From a virus, in the IMG/VR virus record IMGVR_UViG_3300035670_000147, positions 1 through 64,000 of that record: a DNA stretch of 64,000 nucleotides, one strand, 5' to 3'. Shown here one piece after another: positions 1-8,459 of this stretch. Within the stretch, counting starts at the first letter, position 1; each line of letters opens with the position of its first letter. Under the pieces are notes generated by a model. That model ran no database searches, was not told the DNA's origin, and saw only the letters and a list, made by a program, of their open reading frames with translations. A program made the translations under genes and the position numbers.

Positions 1-24
1 CGCCAGCATTTACACGAAAACAAC

Positions 25-189
25 ATGACCTATTGGCAGCATTTCTTTTTTGCTGCGAAACATGGCCTCGGGTGTTTACTGGCTGGTTTCTACCTGATTT
101 GTCACGCGATCTGCCCCGCGCTATTTTCGACGGCCGGCTCAGACTTATTACAGCGATTAGACCGGGTTTTCAGCCGCCACCCCAATTAA
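25..189 (+). CDS. Small membrane-associated protein, DUF6356-like
   Basis: This 54-residue protein starts MTYWQHFFFAAKHG and has one hydrophobic stretch at about residues 15-35. The Y-x-x-H...H-G start and the H-A-x-x-P-x-x-F segment resemble the small DUF6356-type proteins common in phage genomes; that assignment is from memory of the family. Its function is unknown. It lies 16 bp before the next gene on the same strand. No strong ribosome binding site is visible, so the start could be further upstream, outside the window. Confidence 0.5.
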   Translation: MTYWQHFFFAAKHGLGCLLAGFYLICHAICPALFSTAGSDLLQRLDRVFSRHPN

Positions 190-205
190 CAAAGCGCACC
201 AGACC

Positions 206-2545
206 ATGCCGTTTAAGTCAGAAAAACAACGCCGCTACCTCTGGGCCGAACATCCCGAGATTGCCAAAGAATGGGCTGATAAATATCCCGAATCCAACAA
301 GAACCTGCCGATGTACGCGAACAAAAAGAAATCTCCCGGCGCGCATATCCCCGAGTCTCAAACCAAATCGGCTAGTATTAACATATCTAATCTTGTTAAC
401 AGATATGTGAATAATTGTAAACAACACGGTATTACAACGGCTAATACTACCATGAGCAAAACTGATAAGACTGCGGACTCCAAGCAGGAACGCGTCGATA
501 TTCCGCATAGTTCCCAGCCGGTTTATGCAGGGGAAGAGCGCGAAAAAGGAAAGATTGAGGGCGAAATTCCTACAGGCATGAACGTCGGCGAGTCCTGTGA
601 ACAAAAGCCAAAAAACGCCATAAATGAACTGTTAACAAAACTTTCTGTCGTGCTTTCGCCGCATATTGAACAAACGATGGAAAATCTGGAGGCTGAGCGG
701 GAGGGACGTGTGCCGCGCAGAATCGCCAAAAACCGCGGCGTCAAACAATACCCCTGTGGCGGTATTAACATCATGCCGCCGATGGGATTAGCGCAAAACC
801 CGCAGCAAAACCAGCAATCCCAGCCGAATAACCAGTATCCGTCGCGACCTGTAGGCGGCGGGTCTCATCCCCAGTTCAATCCGATTCAGGCGTTCGGGGC
901 GCTTTCGGTCAAGGGCGAGATCAATGGCAATGCAGCGTTCGGCGCCAAGAATAGCCCAGACAGTTCCAAGATTGCTGCGATAATCAAGCGCGCCAACCGC
1001 AGTGAGGCGCTCGGCAAAGTGCTTGATATTAATACCGTCGACCCGGATGATATCGAGTATTACGACGAAGAATATGTCGAGGAACTTAGCCAGCGAAAAG
1101 CCGCCAGCGAAAGCGAAGACGCGCTGGAACACGACCTGCCCCCAGAGAAAAAACCCGAGGTCCAATCGCCTTCTTTACTCACTGCGGGGCTCGTTGGCGC
1201 CGGCGCAGGACTGAGCGCGTTCGGCCTGAGCAAAGCCCTCGACGCCTACGGGATTTCGCCCAGCAAACTGATCCAACCCCATCTTCCCGACGCACCCGAC
1301 TGGCTCAAGAATCTGGGCGGCAAACAGGCCAGTTGGAACCTGTTATTTAAAAGCCTCCGCGGCGCCGGAGCGATGCGGCGGTTCGTGGCGCCGGCCGCCC
1401 AAGCCGCCGCCCGAGGAACCGCGACGGCTACCACGAGCACCCCGGCCGCCGTGCTGGGCCAATTGCTGACGCGCGGAGTAGACGGGCTGGCGCTGCGAAT
1501 GCACGGAAAAACCATGAGCGTGCCCAAAATTATGCAGCGCTACGGCGAGGCATTGGCGCGCGCGCAAGCCGGCAAAAAACTTACGCCCCGGCTGGAAAAA
1601 TACATGCAATTGGGCGACCGCCTGCGCGCGGGAAAGATTAAATTAAAGGGCTTGCCGTCCGGGTTTTTTGACGACGAGCCTGCGCTTTCTACAAACACAT
1701 ACATCCACCAAATGTTCACGGGGCGGCTGGCTAACGCGTTTCAGAACGCGCACAAAACGCCGCTCGCAAGGAAACCCGGGAAACTCATCGCAGGAACTCG
1801 CCCGCCATTTGCTGTCCCCACGCCCCCAGAGAGCCCCTACATGTCTACGCCGATGCCACCCAAAACCGCCCGGGCCGCCATTGAGAAATGGGCCCAAAAA
1901 GAAGACCACAAAGATAACAACGACACGCCCTGCTCATGTGGCTGCGGCGACACTGTGCGTACATGCAAATGCGCCCAGTCCTGCTCGTGCCGAAAGCCCG
2001 GAGGCTCGTGCTACAAGAGCGAAAAGAAAGTTGCCGTCATGGAAAAGTACAGCGCGGCATATGTCATGAAAATCGCCCGTTGCTGGGCCGGATACGAGCC
2101 AGTGCCGGGCAAAAAACCTTATAGCGAAGACTCGTGCCGGCCTGTTGGCTCGGGCAAAAAGAAGAAGAAGAATGACTCGGGCAAGAGCGAAAAGAAAGCC
2201 GGCAGTACCCCCGCGTGGCAGCGCAGCGAGGGAAAAAATAGCGAAGGCGGGCTTAATGCCAAGGGCCGCGCGAGTTACAATAAAGCGACGGGCGGTAACT
2301 TAAAAGCGCCCGTGACTGAGTCTAATCCCAAAGGGAAACGAGCCAAACGGCAGAACTCTTTTTGTGCAAGGATGTGTGGCATGAAGCGTGTGAATACAGG
2401 TGCCAAGACTAAGTCCGACCCCGATTCGCGCATTAACAAGTCCCTGCGCAAGTGGAACTGCAAGTGCTCCAGCGCGATGGAGTTCGGGGTGAAGTTAGCC
2501 GGCGGTGACGTACTCGGCCACTTCATGGGCACCGGAAATAGATAA
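206..2545 (+). CDS. Large low-complexity phage protein with Cys-rich and basic C-terminal domains
   Basis: This 779-residue protein is mosaic. The N-terminus (PFKSEKQRRYLWAEHPEIAK) is a basic motif often seen at the start of phage proteins. Residues about 190-230 are Gln/Asn/Pro-rich. Residues 320-345 form a Gly/Ala hydrophobic segment. Residues 570-610 are Cys-rich and could bind metal. About residues 626-645 carry a C-W-x-G-Y-x-P-V-P-G-K-x-P-Y-S-x-x-S-C motif, followed by a Lys run. Residues 670-755 form a basic domain that I recall as DUF6321-like (G-G-L-N-x-K-G-R...P-D-S-R-I-N-K). The extreme C-terminus has the MEFGVKLA motif found in other proteins here. A virion or DNA-associated role is inference. 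Confidence 0.65.
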   Translation: MPFKSEKQRRYLWAEHPEIAKEWADKYPESNKNLPMYANKKKSPGAHIPESQTKSASINISNLVNRYVNNCKQHGITTANTTMSKTDKTADSKQERVDIPHSSQPVYAGEEREKGKIEGEIPTGMNVGESCEQKPKNAINELLTKLSVVLSPHIEQTMENLEAEREGRVPRRIAKNRGVKQYPCGGINIMPPMGLAQNPQQNQQSQPNNQYPSRPVGGGSHPQFNPIQAFGALSVKGEINGNAAFGAKNSPDSSKIAAIIKRANRSEALGKVLDINTVDPDDIEYYDEEYVEELSQRKAASESEDALEHDLPPEKKPEVQSPSLLTAGLVGAGAGLSAFGLSKALDAYGISPSKLIQPHLPDAPDWLKNLGGKQASWNLLFKSLRGAGAMRRFVAPAAQAAARGTATATTSTPAAVLGQLLTRGVDGLALRMHGKTMSVPKIMQRYGEALARAQAGKKLTPRLEKYMQLGDRLRAGKIKLKGLPSGFFDDEPALSTNTYIHQMFTGRLANAFQNAHKTPLARKPGKLIAGTRPPFAVPTPPESPYMSTPMPPKTARAAIEKWAQKEDHKDNNDTPCSCGCGDTVRTCKCAQSCSCRKPGGSCYKSEKKVAVMEKYSAAYVMKIARCWAGYEPVPGKKPYSEDSCRPVGSGKKKKKNDSGKSEKKAGSTPAWQRSEGKNSEGGLNAKGRASYNKATGGNLKAPVTESNPKGKRAKRQNSFCARMCGMKRVNTGAKTKSDPDSRINKSLRKWNCKCSSAMEFGVKLAGGDVLGHFMGTGNR

Positions 2546-2625
2546 CAAATCACACCTGCCAATACGGCACAAAGCAAAGCCGCGTGCCAATTAGGCAGGG
2601 ACGTCAACTTCAAGGAGTTCAAGCA

Positions 2626-3066
2626 ATGGCTTTTGATAACAACAAAACCGCGGCACACATGTTCGGCGAGTATGTGGCCAACACTGTGAGTACGACTGAG
2701 AAACAGGCGAATCCGTTGGCCGCGGCGACGATCGGCGGCAAAGTCATCCCGTGGCTGGCGAAGGCTGTCGGCGCTACTGGCCGCGTGGCGCCAAAACTCA
2801 CGACCGGCGAGACCGCGCTGATGAAGGCTATGAACAGCGTCGGCCGCGGCTTTACGTTGTCGAAAGCCACTACTTCAACGCCCACATGGCTGCGGGCGGC
2901 CCGGGAAGCCGGAAACCAAGCCCTGTTGGCCGGCAAGGGCACGGTCGACGATCTGCAACGCATGCTCGGCGGGAGTTTTAAAGAACACGCCGCGCGCCAA
3001 AGTATTGCTGACCGCATGGCTGCCGGCACATACCCGATGCCCAAGATTCCCTTTTTGGGCAAGTAG
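2626..3066 (+). CDS. Putative virion-associated protein with N-terminal FG motif
   Basis: The protein has 146 residues. ATG 2626 is chosen because AAGGAG lies 8-13 bases upstream; an in-frame start at 2584 lacks this. Residues 8-18 (TAAHMFGEYVA) match the motif starting the next two proteins (NAARLFGEKVA, NAAYRFGEKVA). The remainder is Ala/Gly/Thr-rich and probably helical, with no recognisable enzyme motif. The three tandem genes with the same N-terminal peptide suggest a shared targeting or docking signal. No function can be assigned. Confidence 0.6.
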   Translation: MAFDNNKTAAHMFGEYVANTVSTTEKQANPLAAATIGGKVIPWLAKAVGATGRVAPKLTTGETALMKAMNSVGRGFTLSKATTSTPTWLRAAREAGNQALLAGKGTVDDLQRMLGGSFKEHAARQSIADRMAAGTYPMPKIPFLGK

Positions 3067-3080
3067 CCCGCGAGCGCACT

Positions 3081-3512
3081 ATGCCGCTTTCTGGTAGCAA
3101 AAAAAATGCGGCGCGGTTGTTTGGCGAAAAGGTCGCTGCGGACGTTGCGCCGCCGAAGCCGCTGACCATGGCCCGCGTGCAAGCAGACGACGCAGCAGCC
3201 AAGGCCAAGGGCTTTGGTGGTTCTGTGTCGAGCATGTTTGTGCACGACCCGAAAGACTGGCAAGTCACAACGCCGCGAGTGCTAACGCCCGGACCAGCGC
3301 GTCAAGCCAAGCCCTACACGCCGCCCACCGCAGAGCAAGCGCAGCAGCAGACAGCCGTAGCGCAACTTCAGCCGCAGTTCGGACAGGGTGACATTCAAGA
3401 TATCATGAGCCTGAACGCCCAAGGCCGCGGCGGTGATATGGCGAAGTTTATTCGAAACACCACCACGCACTACCGACAACATCCGCACCGGGCCGCGAAT
3501 TATGGGCGTTAA
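3081..3512 (+). CDS. Putative virion-associated protein with N-terminal FG motif
   Basis: The protein has 143 residues. Residues 9-19 read NAARLFGEKVA, nearly identical to the start of the following protein. A Pro/Gln-rich stretch (about residues 70-100) follows, and the rest looks poorly ordered. The gene begins 14 bp after the previous stop and overlaps the next gene by 11 bp, so the three are probably translated from one message. No family or catalytic motif is recognised. Confidence 0.6.
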   Translation: MPLSGSKKNAARLFGEKVAADVAPPKPLTMARVQADDAAAKAKGFGGSVSSMFVHDPKDWQVTTPRVLTPGPARQAKPYTPPTAEQAQQQTAVAQLQPQFGQGDIQDIMSLNAQGRGGDMAKFIRNTTTHYRQHPHRAANYGR

Positions 3513-3921
3513 CTCTCCAGAAAACGCCGCTTATCGCTTTGGCGAAAAGGTCGCGGCGAGCCTGCTCAACGAAAAGGTCGCGGCGCTGTCGCCGTTTGAC
3601 GTGCCGCGCATCTTGGCTGGGTTGTTCGATAATGCCGGAGCAGCCCGGTTGCCGGCGGACCAGAATGCGCTGCGCCAAGCCCTGATTGCCGCGAGCGTCG
3701 GCGGCACGATCGGCGGCGTTAAAGGTTATTTATTTCCCGGCTACGACGAGATATTAGACGACGACGGGCGTGTAATTTCCAAGAAAAAGATTAAACCGTG
3801 GCGGGGTGCATTACAGCAGGGAAGTATCGGCGCCGGCACGGGTGCGCTGGCGAACTATGCGGGCCAAGTGGTCTCGCGTTATAATCCAGAGATCGATAAG
3901 ATTCTCTTCGGCAAGAGTTAA
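3502..3921 (+). CDS. Putative virion membrane-active protein: FG motif plus glycine-zipper hairpin
   Basis: The protein has 139 residues and starts at ATG 3502 inside the end of the preceding gene. Residues 8-18 are NAAYRFGEKVA, the FG motif of this cluster, and EKVAA is repeated shortly after. From about residue 67 there is a Gly-rich segment (SVGGTIGGVKG), then a charged P-G-Y-D-E linker with a Lys cluster, then a second Gly-rich segment (GSIGAGTGALA). The same hairpin of two Gly-zipper segments joined by a P-G-x-E/D-E...basic linker occurs in the genes at 3955 and 6351. Membrane insertion is inferred from composition. Confidence 0.6.
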   Translation: MGVNSPENAAYRFGEKVAASLLNEKVAALSPFDVPRILAGLFDNAGAARLPADQNALRQALIAASVGGTIGGVKGYLFPGYDEILDDDGRVISKKKIKPWRGALQQGSIGAGTGALANYAGQVVSRYNPEIDKILFGKS

Positions 3922-3954
3922 AGATATCGCAACTCTGCCGCCTGTTTTGCAGCC

Positions 3955-6303
3955 ATGGACGGCGCAATAAATATGAGCACACACCATAAGACTGCGAATA
4001 CGCCTGATGTCGCCGCGCACCGGGAACTTTCTCCCGACGAAGAGCGCGCCTTGGAAACCGGGAAGTCTCGCTGGCTGCCGCGTATCTTTCAGAGTTACGG
4101 CACGCCGATTCCTGAACTTATGGCGAGCCCCTTGAAGACCGGCCTGATCTTTGGCGTCCCCGCGGGCTTGATCGGCGCTGGGTTGGGCAGCGCGATTGGC
4201 GGAGCGGCGCACGGCGCGAACGGCAAAGGCTACTCGGGGATGGGCGCGCTGCTCGGGGGTTTAGGTGCCGGAGGCTTAGCCGCCTTGGCCGCCGGCATGG
4301 ACCGCGAAGCCAAGAACGAAGGCTTGGAAGAACTCATGCGGCGCATGCCCGAAGGCGCGGCGAAGCGAGATTTGCTCGCCGACCCGCAGTACCAAGCCGA
4401 CTTTCTGGGCTGGGATAATAACAAGATTGTCGCGACGGCTCGGGCTCGCTATTACAGGCCCACGGAGCGATTTAGCAAGCGAACGGAAGACATGCGAGAC
4501 GCCCGGGCTCGCTATAATGAACGCAACAAAACTTCTAGTGTTAACAAGGATGTTTCCATGAGTAAGAACGAGCCGCGTACGCATTTTGTCGCGACGCCTG
4601 CTGCCCAAGCGGCCCGCACGCTGTTAGAAAATAACAACCTGACGCTCTCGGAAAAGATGGCGCAGTACAAAGCCTTGCTCCAGAAGCAGGCGTACGACAG
4701 CCCGACGATGGGCGCGAGCATTCCGCCGATGGCTGGGCCGGCGATGAGCCCGCCGCCGGGCTTCGACCCGTCGAACATGAAGATGCCAGTCTCGCCGACG
4801 ACGGGCTTGCCGATCAATAATCCCGACGCGCCCGCACTGCCCAGTAAGCCGGCCGCTCCGAAGTACACTGGCTCGGCGGACATGGGCGACTACACCGGCG
4901 TCGGCAAGATCGTCGACTCCGAGTTTCTCAAGCATTTATTTGGCGTTGGCGACCGCCGCTCGACACTGTACGACAAGACGTTCGCGCCAATTGGCCGCGG
5001 AATTTCGTCGGGCTTGGGAGCCACGGGTGACTTTCTGGGCAGCATGGGCAGCGCCGGTTTAAACGCCGGCAAATCGTTCGGCAAGTGGCTGAAGCCGGAC
5101 GCGCCTCCGCCTCCGACGCTGTTAGAACAACTCAAGCCGTACGCACCGGCGGCCGCGATTGGCGCTGGCGGTCTGGGCGCGATCGCCTTGGCCGATTACT
5201 TATCCCGGCGCAACAAGAAGAAGAAGAAGCGCCCGCAACAAACTGAAGATGAAGACGCAGGAGAATATTCTATGCCCAAGGCTGCAAATGTTAATTGGTA
5301 CGCGCTGGCCCGACACCGCCAGAAGCAGGCGAACGCGCTAAGTTTGGCGCGCACCGGGACGGGTTTGATCCCATACAGCCGCGTGGGTGCCGGCCTGTCA
5401 CACCTGCGCAGCATGTTGCGAGGCGCCGCTCCGTACGTCGATCCGTTTAATAAAAAGTCGCTGCCGTTCTACGCGGGCAGCCTGTTCGGCGGTGTCAACG
5501 AAGCGACGGGTGGCTTCGGGGTTCGCCCTGCGATCGCCAGCATGTTCAAGGGCAAAGACCCGTCGATGCTCCAGCAGGTCATGAACTCGAAGTACACGCC
5601 CTATGCCGCGGCTGGTTTAGCCGGCGCGGGCTTACTGGGTGGCGCTGCGTACATGGGCAATCGCGCGGGCAAGAATGACGCCAAGAAAAAGAAGAAGCCT
5701 GAAGGAAAGAACGAAAAGCAGTCGAACTTAGGCGGCGCTGGTCTGGGCGCTGGTGCCGGCGCTGGTCTGGGCGGGTTAGCCGGCGGCCTGTACGGCGCGC
5801 TGGCTCCGGGCTACGAAGAAGACCCGATGACCGGGCGTCGTCGTCGGCGGTCCCGGCTGACCGCCGCGCTGCGCGGACTGGCGGGTGGCGCGGCCCTCGG
5901 CGGCCTCGGTGGCGGCGCGGCCGGCTACTTCGCCGGCGACAAAAATATCAAGTCGGTGCTGGAGAAGTTCTTGGCCAACAAGTCGCAGGACGCAGGCCCT
6001 GACGCCGCCGCTGGTATTCGCACAGACGCGACGATGCAGCCTGATCCGGTGGAAGTAGCGAAGCAGGAAGCCTCGCAACCGCCGCCGGCCAGCGCATCCC
6101 CCGCGATTCCGCAAGGGCCGCAAGACGCGAACGCCACGATGGGCGGACAACCAGCGGCGCCGATGGCTCCGCCGGCAATGAGCATGCCACCGCAATCGCC
6201 GGCGCCTCCGGCTGGCGTGCCGCAGTCGCCCGTGATTCCGCAGGGCCCGCAGACCGCGAGCGCCACGATGGGCGCGATGCCGCAGCAGCAGCCCATGATG
6301 TAA
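3955..6303 (+). CDS. Large Gly/Ala/Pro-rich protein with repeated glycine-zipper segments
   Basis: This 782-residue protein has at least four hydrophobic Gly/Ala-rich stretches (about residues 60-85, 95-110, 395-415 and 595-660), interrupted by basic clusters (RRNKKKKKR, RRRRRSR). The 590-660 part repeats the Gly-zipper, P-G-Y-E-E, Arg-rich, Gly-zipper hairpin seen in neighbouring proteins. The C-terminal 120 residues are Pro/Ala/Met-rich and contain a near-duplicate S-P-x-I-P-Q-G-P-Q block. The true start could be ATG 3973. An internal ATG at 4558 follows AAGGATG and may be a second start. A role in genome ejection or membrane interaction is inference. Confidence 0.6.
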   Translation: MDGAINMSTHHKTANTPDVAAHRELSPDEERALETGKSRWLPRIFQSYGTPIPELMASPLKTGLIFGVPAGLIGAGLGSAIGGAAHGANGKGYSGMGALLGGLGAGGLAALAAGMDREAKNEGLEELMRRMPEGAAKRDLLADPQYQADFLGWDNNKIVATARARYYRPTERFSKRTEDMRDARARYNERNKTSSVNKDVSMSKNEPRTHFVATPAAQAARTLLENNNLTLSEKMAQYKALLQKQAYDSPTMGASIPPMAGPAMSPPPGFDPSNMKMPVSPTTGLPINNPDAPALPSKPAAPKYTGSADMGDYTGVGKIVDSEFLKHLFGVGDRRSTLYDKTFAPIGRGISSGLGATGDFLGSMGSAGLNAGKSFGKWLKPDAPPPPTLLEQLKPYAPAAAIGAGGLGAIALADYLSRRNKKKKKRPQQTEDEDAGEYSMPKAANVNWYALARHRQKQANALSLARTGTGLIPYSRVGAGLSHLRSMLRGAAPYVDPFNKKSLPFYAGSLFGGVNEATGGFGVRPAIASMFKGKDPSMLQQVMNSKYTPYAAAGLAGAGLLGGAAYMGNRAGKNDAKKKKKPEGKNEKQSNLGGAGLGAGAGAGLGGLAGGLYGALAPGYEEDPMTGRRRRRSRLTAALRGLAGGAALGGLGGGAAGYFAGDKNIKSVLEKFLANKSQDAGPDAAAGIRTDATMQPDPVEVAKQEASQPPPASASPAIPQGPQDANATMGGQPAAPMAPPAMSMPPQSPAPPAGVPQSPVIPQGPQTASATMGAMPQQQPMM

Positions 6304-6350
6304 CGACCGCACTTTAACAACACTAGTTATCCCGACAAGGAACTATAGCC

Positions 6351-7142
6351 ATGAGCGACGAGATGAAGAGCCACTGTCCGCCGGAAACCACCGCCCCGAA
6401 GATGCACGCGCACGAGGCGACGGAGAAGACAGAAGATATCAAGCCGAAGTTAATTTCGACGGCGCACAAGCGGCTCAGCCAAGATGAGTTTCAGCGCAAA
6501 GTTGCCATGGTGGCTCGTTTGCATGCAGGAGATAATGGTCTTGAAAAAGAAGCGTACGGCGCGCTTGCCCGCGGCCTGTGGGCACTCGGCGGCAAGTCCT
6601 TAGTAAGCAACGCCAACAAACTCTGGCAGGGCACCAAGGCTGTTGCGAGCACCGGGATTCTGCCCAGCGTCGCCAACACCGCGACGAAGACATGGAAGAA
6701 CCTGCCGGCGCGTATGCTCGTCGGCCAAAAGGGTGTTGGCTCATACTTGATGCACCCGGTCGGCATCGCCTCGACGCTCGCCGGCGCGGCGGCTCCGGCT
6801 GTGCCGTACGTCGGCGGCGCGTTGCAACGGCTGGGCGGCGCCCTCGGCGGCTCGGTTGGCGCTGGCCAGAATGCCCAAGGGTTCGGGGGCGCGGTCGGCG
6901 GTGGCTTGCTAGGCGCGGGGCTGGGTGCCGTGGGCGGCGCGTTGATGCCCGGCGAAGAAGAGTACGAAGACGAGAACGGCAACATCCGCAAGCGTCGGCG
7001 CGGCATGCTCTCGGGCGCGTTGCGCGGCGCCGGTATGGGCGGTATCGCTGGCGGTGTGGGCGGCGCGGCCATGGATTATTTCGGGAAACAGAGCGCGGCG
7101 CAGGAATTCGGCGCGGCGCTCGCCCGCCAATCCCGAGCCTAA
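6351..7142 (+). CDS. Putative virion protein with glycine-zipper hairpin and C-terminal FG motif
   Basis: The protein has 263 residues and an AAGGA ribosome binding site 12 bases before ATG 6351. The first 70 residues are charged. Residues about 140-230 are strongly Gly/Ala-rich, forming two zipper-like hydrophobic segments joined by a P-G-E-E-E...KRRR linker. The C-terminus reads AAQEFGAALARQ, a variant of the F-G-x-x-V/L-A motif found at the N-termini of the proteins at 2626, 3081 and 3502. No enzyme signature is visible. It probably belongs to the same virion or ejection set as its neighbours. Confidence 0.6.
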   Translation: MSDEMKSHCPPETTAPKMHAHEATEKTEDIKPKLISTAHKRLSQDEFQRKVAMVARLHAGDNGLEKEAYGALARGLWALGGKSLVSNANKLWQGTKAVASTGILPSVANTATKTWKNLPARMLVGQKGVGSYLMHPVGIASTLAGAAAPAVPYVGGALQRLGGALGGSVGAGQNAQGFGGAVGGGLLGAGLGAVGGALMPGEEEYEDENGNIRKRRRGMLSGALRGAGMGGIAGGVGGAAMDYFGKQSAAQEFGAALARQSRA

Positions 7143-7224
7143 CGTCGCAAAAGTTAACAGATCGCTGGTGTGCCGGAGTAAAATAAACGGCGGGACCCAT
7201 GGCTTTTACACATGGAGATGTCGC

Positions 7225-8091
7225 ATGTTTATTCGCGCACTATTGACAACGCTGTTGGTGTTGGTCTCGGCGGCTGATTCTTTGCGGGCCGGAACCCGCG
7301 ACCCGAACACCCCGGACCAGAAGTATCTAGAATTTGGCAAGCAGTTTCCGTGGGTGGCGCGCTTCCGGGCGGTCACCGAAATCACGGATAAAAAGACGGG
7401 CGAGAAGCGGCCGACCTTTCAATACGGGTCGGCCGTTATCATTAGGCCCAACTGGGCGCTCACGGCCGCGCATCTGGTCCACAACGCTACGGACCACACG
7501 ATTTTGCGCGACGACGGGACCGAACACGCGCTTCCGGCCGCGATCATTCCCAAAGAGTACGACAGCGAGAACATCGGGTATTACGACCTCGCGCTCTGCT
7601 ACTCGCCCACGGATTTTAAACTCAAATTTTACACGCCCCTGTACGCCGAGCAGGACGAAGTCGGCAAAGCGATTACGATTGCGGGCTACGGCATTACCGG
7701 CACATTTCACACCGGTTGCGCCCTGTCCGACGGCAAAAAACGGGCGGGCCACAACAAGATCGACAGCCACGAGCGGGCGGTGTTAATTTGCTCGCCGTCT
7801 TCGGGCATGACGCGCCTGCCGCTGGAGTTTATGATCGCACCCGGCGACTCTGGGGGCGGCATGTTTATCGGCAATGCGCTGGCCGGAATTAACTCATTTG
7901 TGATGGCCGCCGATAAAAATCCCGACAGCACTTACGGCGACGAAAGCGCATTTACCCGTATCAGTTTGTACATAAATTGGATAGAATCACAGATCGAGCA
8001 GTACGAGCGCGCCCTTGCGGCCCGGGCCACGATGAACGGCACGCTGGACTTCCAAATTCTGGCGGTCGACCTGCCGAGCGAGCACGAATAA
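7225..8091 (+). CDS. Exported trypsin-like serine protease
   Basis: The protein has 288 residues. ATG 7225 was chosen because the next 20 residues form a clear signal peptide (FIRALLTTLLVLVSAADSLRA), preceded by GGAG. The catalytic triad of the chymotrypsin/trypsin family is visible: His83 in TAAH, Asp121 in YYDLAL and Ser209 in GDSGGG. The length fits a single S1-type domain with no extra modules. It would act outside the cytoplasm, cleaving proteins in the periplasm, on the cell surface or in the medium. Its place beside virion-like genes does not reveal the substrate. The family call is firm; the biological role is open. Confidence 0.85.
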   Translation: MFIRALLTTLLVLVSAADSLRAGTRDPNTPDQKYLEFGKQFPWVARFRAVTEITDKKTGEKRPTFQYGSAVIIRPNWALTAAHLVHNATDHTILRDDGTEHALPAAIIPKEYDSENIGYYDLALCYSPTDFKLKFYTPLYAEQDEVGKAITIAGYGITGTFHTGCALSDGKKRAGHNKIDSHERAVLICSPSSGMTRLPLEFMIAPGDSGGGMFIGNALAGINSFVMAADKNPDSTYGDESAFTRISLYINWIESQIEQYERALAARATMNGTLDFQILAVDLPSEHE

Positions 8092-8115
8092 CCAGCAGTA
8101 TCGTCGAGCCGCCCG

Positions 8116-8211
8116 ATGAAACATATCAACACGTTTTTATTCACCATGATCACGCTCGCAACCGTGCTGGCGACGGGGCTGGCATGGGCGCTGTTATATC
8201 TGCGAGGTTAG
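8116..8211 (+). CDS. 31-residue single-span membrane peptide
   Basis: The reading frame from ATG 8116 encodes a 31-residue peptide (starting MKHINTFLFTMITLATVLA) that is almost entirely one transmembrane helix and ends with a short Arg-Gly tail. It sits 24 bp after the protease gene and 2 bp before the next membrane protein gene, which fits an operon. No convincing ribosome binding site is seen. It may be a real micro-protein or a chance frame. Confidence 0.4.
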   Translation: MKHINTFLFTMITLATVLATGLAWALLYLRG

Positions 8212-8213
8212 TC

Positions 8214-8459
8214 ATGGAGAGTCTGGCGTTTCTAATTTTTTTATTGTGGTCGGCGGTGTTTCTGGGCGGGCCTGTGGCGTATCTGCTCGCGCTGTATAAG
8301 TGGAACATGCTGGCGCTCTTGGCCGCGTGCACGTCGATTTGGCTGGGCGTGTTCTGGTTTGCCACGATCTACACCGGCTGGAAATATCTGGGCCTGCTCT
8401 CGGCGCTGTTGGGGTTGCTGGCGCTGCTCAAAGTGACGGAAAACTTTTATGACAAGTAG
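8214..8459 (+). CDS. Small three-helix membrane protein
   Basis: The protein has 81 residues from ATG 8214 and is hydrophobic throughout, with about three predicted transmembrane helices (residues 3-27, 30-52, 56-73) and a charged tail. A longer in-frame start upstream would run through the end of the protease gene and is rejected. The stop overlaps the start of the helicase gene by 11 bp. No family is recognised. A holin-like or membrane anchor role is possible but not shown. Confidence 0.55.
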   Translation: MESLAFLIFLLWSAVFLGGPVAYLLALYKWNMLALLAACTSIWLGVFWFATIYTGWKYLGLLSALLGLLALLKVTENFYDK

